From positions 1 to 42,341 of the forward strand of contig NZ_SPFY01000018.1 in assembly GCF_005844325.1 (NCBI RefSeq): a stretch of DNA of 42,341 nucleotides, written 5' to 3'. A program made the position numbers and the translations under genes. How positions within the stretch are numbered: the stretch's first letter is position 1; each line of letters begins with the position of its first letter. The notes beneath the pieces were generated by a model. That model was not told the DNA's origin and did no database searches. It worked only from the letters and a program-made list of their open reading frames with translations. Positions 41,694-42,341 of the stretch are shown here, piece after piece. Source of the stretch: Collinsella aerofaciens. Lineage in GTDB: Bacteria; Actinomycetota; Coriobacteriia; Coriobacteriales; Coriobacteriaceae.

Positions 41694-42341
41694 CTACTCC
41701 CGGTAGGGCACCCGGTCGCGCATCACGGCGTATATCGCCCTGAGCCGCTTCCTCGCGACGGCCTTGAGCGCCCGCCCGTGCCCCATGCCCCGCGCCCTGC
41801 AGGCCCGGTAGTACTCGCCGTAGCGCCCCGAGGACCTCACCAGGCTGTTGCACGAGAAGATCAGCAGGGACTTGAGCCTCGCGTCGCCGCGCCTGGACGC
41901 CCTGACCGACCTCACCGACGTGCCGGAGCTCCTCACCCTCGGGGCTATGCCGCAGTACGAGGCCAGGTGGTCGTGGTCCGGGAACCTCCCGATGTCGACC
42001 GACACCGCGAGCTGCGCCGCGGTCCTCGGGCCGATGCCGGGCACGGTGAGCAGGCACACGTAGGTCTCGTCGCCCTCGAGCAGCGCCGCCGTCTCGGCCT
42101 CGAGGGCCCCGGCCTCGTCGAGGGCCTCCGATATCCGGGCGGCCAGGAACCTGACCTGCCTGTTCTCGGCCTCGACGAGCGCCGGCGGGGGCGCGGTGGA
42201 GGCGGCCGCGGCCTCCCCGGCGGCCTCGGCCCGCGGGCCCTCGGCCCCGGAGCGGGCGATCCCCCACGCCCCGCCGAACCCGGCGATGGATTGGCAACAC
42301 CTATTTGGACGATTCCGGGAGGGACAGCCCCGCCTCCCTGA
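41694..42341 (-). CDS. IS110-family transposase, C-terminal part (continues past the right edge)
   Basis: The frame is open from the right edge to a TAG at 41694. The Transposase_20 domain is clear: CLLTVPGIGPRTAAQLA, RFPDHDHLASYCGIAPRV, RSSGTSVRSVRASRRGDARL with the conserved SG, RACRARGMGHGRALKAVARK and a VPYRE end. The stretch before it is helical and charged (VEAENRQVRFLAARISEALD). The N-terminal DEDD RuvC-like domain must lie outside. The first 20 codons at the edge are less family-like. Very GC-rich codons differ from neighbours, consistent with a mobile element. Any bridge RNA of the element would be in a non-coding end; the short 3' end seen here has no obvious one. Confidence 0.85.
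   Translation of the reverse strand, partial: SGRRGCPSRNRPNRCCQSIAGFGGAWGIARSGAEGPRAEAAGEAAAASTAPPPALVEAENRQVRFLAARISEALDEAGALEAETAALLEGDETYVCLLTVPGIGPRTAAQLAVSVDIGRFPDHDHLASYCGIAPRVRSSGTSVRSVRASRRGDARLKSLLIFSCNSLVRSSGRYGEYYRACRARGMGHGRALKAVARKRLRAIYAVMRDRVPYRE

Noticed and set aside
1-42341. CRISPR arrays, tRNA and rRNA genes
   Set aside because: No regularly spaced repeats, cloverleaf-like sequences or rRNA-like stretches were recognised on either strand; a dedicated scan would be needed to be sure about tRNAs.

Overview
The window reads as a chromosomal segment of a moderately high-GC Gram-positive bacterium of the class Coriobacteriia, most likely Collinsella. The basis is protein style, the sucrose PTS cassette, the gene order rimP-nusA-infB-rbfA-DHH-truB-ribF-dnaG-rpoD, and the GC-rich codon use of the housekeeping genes. 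The genus is an inference from familiarity and was not searched.

Layout. (1) 1-9451, plus strand: a tightly packed surface polysaccharide (capsule/EPS) operon. It holds the end of a priming sugar-phosphate transferase, two GT4, one GT32 and one GT2 glycosyltransferase, a pyruvyl transferase with an FrhB-like iron-sulfur partner, a Wzy-like polymerase and a Wzx flippase, and closes with a strong terminator. It is visibly more AT-rich than the rest of the window. (2) 9728-11975: a deleted IS256-family element abutting a secreted transglutaminase-like gene broken by an in-frame stop next to its catalytic histidine. (3) 12159-19350: an accessory, defence-like island. It carries a DUF2971-like protein, a PHP-phosphoesterase/ATPase with a small overlapping partner, an RloA/RloB (AbiL-type) pair, and a protein whose N-terminus is Abi_2-like and whose C-terminal half is an XRE helix-turn-helix domain. 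Decayed gene fragments, hairpins, a G10 tract and a possible structured RNA lie between them. (4) 19527-23740: a sucrose cassette (LacI-type regulator, PTS EIIBC, GH32 hydrolase) with two matching palindromic operators. (5) 23837-25175: a Cys/Met-type PLP-fold protein that appears to lack the PLP lysine, convergent with a ModE-like regulator. (6) 25369-29830: guaB and leuS, separated by a 370-bp gap with two large palindromic elements and a terminator. (7) 30089-41606: the translation/RNA-processing operon rimP to dnaG, followed by rpoD. Its first gene sits behind a promoter and an intrinsic terminator. NusA has an extra C-terminal Cys/His cluster and no ylxR gene follows it. (8) 41694 to the right edge: the C-terminal part of an IS110-family transposase.

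How the parts work together. The polysaccharide genes form one assembly line: priming, glycosyl transfer, pyruvylation, polymerisation and export. The scr genes import sucrose as the 6-phosphate and hydrolyse it under repressor control. The defence-like genes form at least two independent modules. The right third is core information processing. The leads most worth following are the PHP-ATPase two-gene module, the Abi-HTH chimera, the G8 tract whose loss of one base would fuse two glycosyltransferases, the NusA zinc-finger-like tail, the giant palindrome before leuS, and the lysine-less PLP-fold protein. No tRNA, rRNA or CRISPR array was recognised.
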